Positions 35,651 to 35,955 of a stretch of DNA of 35,955 nt are shown here, in pieces; position 1 is the stretch's first letter, and each line of letters begins with the position of its first letter. The stretch comes from Candidatus Bathycorpusculum sp. (GTDB lineage: Archaea; Thermoproteota; Bathyarchaeia; Bathyarchaeales; Bathycorpusculaceae), in assembly GCA_009781395.1 (NCBI GenBank), contig WQYG01000009.1:1-35955 (forward strand), read 5' to 3'. A program made the position numbers and the translations under genes. The notes beneath the pieces were generated by a model that worked only from the letters and a program-made list of their open reading frames with translations, searched no databases and was not told where the DNA came from.

Positions 35651-35955
35651 GCGATTGGTGACCGCGGGCTAAGCTAGTCGACCGAAGTCTTCTAGCGTAC
35701 ACCCCGGTTCCATCAAACCCATCTTTTATGGGTGCCTTCGTCCAGTGAAACTGGAATGGCTGCCTCTTTTCGGGAGAGGCTTCGAGCTTAGATGCTTTCA
35801 GCTCTTATCCACAACAGCGTGGCTGCCCGGCGACTGCCTTATCAGACAACCGGTTAACTAGAGGCTACAGCGTCCCGTTCCTCTCGTACTAGGGACCCTT
35901 TCCCCTCAGGCAGCCAACACTCCCAGCAGATAAAGTCCGACCTGTCTCACGACGG
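35651..35955 (-). rRNA. 23S ribosomal RNA, 3' end (partial)
   Basis: The minus strand holds the sarcin-ricin loop AGTACGAGAGGAACGG (35875-35890) and, at the window edge, CCGTCGTGAGACAGGTCGG from the end of domain V. Domain VI helices follow to about 35651, ending in CGGTCACCAAT. The 5' part lies beyond the window. The exact 3' end is approximate. No 5S gene is found in the 177 bases between it and the phosphodiesterase gene. Confidence 0.95.

Noticed and set aside
24212-35955. Frames of 60-180 residues opposite the ABC, ilvC and NadA genes
   Set aside because: They lie antisense to strongly supported genes and have no family features.
1-35955. CRISPR arrays or tRNA genes
   Set aside because: No regularly spaced repeats and no T-loop/anticodon pattern were found in the gaps between genes.

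Overview
The window is AT-rich archaeal DNA. The signs are SCP-x-type thiolase paired with a zinc-ribbon/OB-fold protein, an Mre11-Rad50 pair with ATGA overlap, DUF1638, NikR, an AN1-finger site-2 protease, GGTGA/GGAGG ribosome binding sites with frequent TTG and GTG starts, and TATA-box promoters. The 3' end of a 23S rRNA gene lies at the right edge. The mix of genes and a Bacteroidetes-like IlvC suggest a Bathyarchaeia-type archaeon, perhaps from an animal gut; the lineage is an inference that the full 23S gene would settle.

Left accessory region (1-16144). A 1880-residue DUF4011 / SF1 helicase / Vsr-like nuclease / DUF3320 protein, of the kind linked to phage defence, is read leftward. Upstream of it are two possible small genes behind a TATA box framed by a 12-bp inverted repeat. 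Next come three tandem paralogous beta-helix proteins read rightward; the first carries six InlB-type repeats, and none has a signal peptide. A secreted beta-propeller protein follows. At 12686-15058 is a nested mobile element: an IS1-family copy with clear ends, an 8-bp target duplication and a possible -1 frameshift site sits between the left terminal repeat and the transposase of an ISAs1-family element. A membrane-anchored beta-helix protein closes this part.

Middle region (16156-24035, leftward). A two-gene cell-surface operon encodes a secreted protein with clan CD peptidase-like His/Cys motifs and a membrane-anchored partner. A second leftward run is mre11, rad50, thiolase, OB-fold protein and DUF1638 protein: DNA double-strand-break processing followed by acyl-CoA chemistry.

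Right region (24212-35955). An AN1-finger/M50 protease is followed by a MacB-like ABC transporter (ATPase plus 944-residue permease), a RecA-fold protein that has lost its P-loop, an E1-like ThiF/MoeB protein, a small secreted protein and an AbrB-like regulator. Then come ilvC, nikR (with repeats around its promoter), nadA, a YfcE/MJ0936-type phosphodiesterase and the 3' end of 23S rRNA. No tRNA gene or CRISPR array was seen. The only gene-poor stretch longer than 300 bases is 5817-6413.
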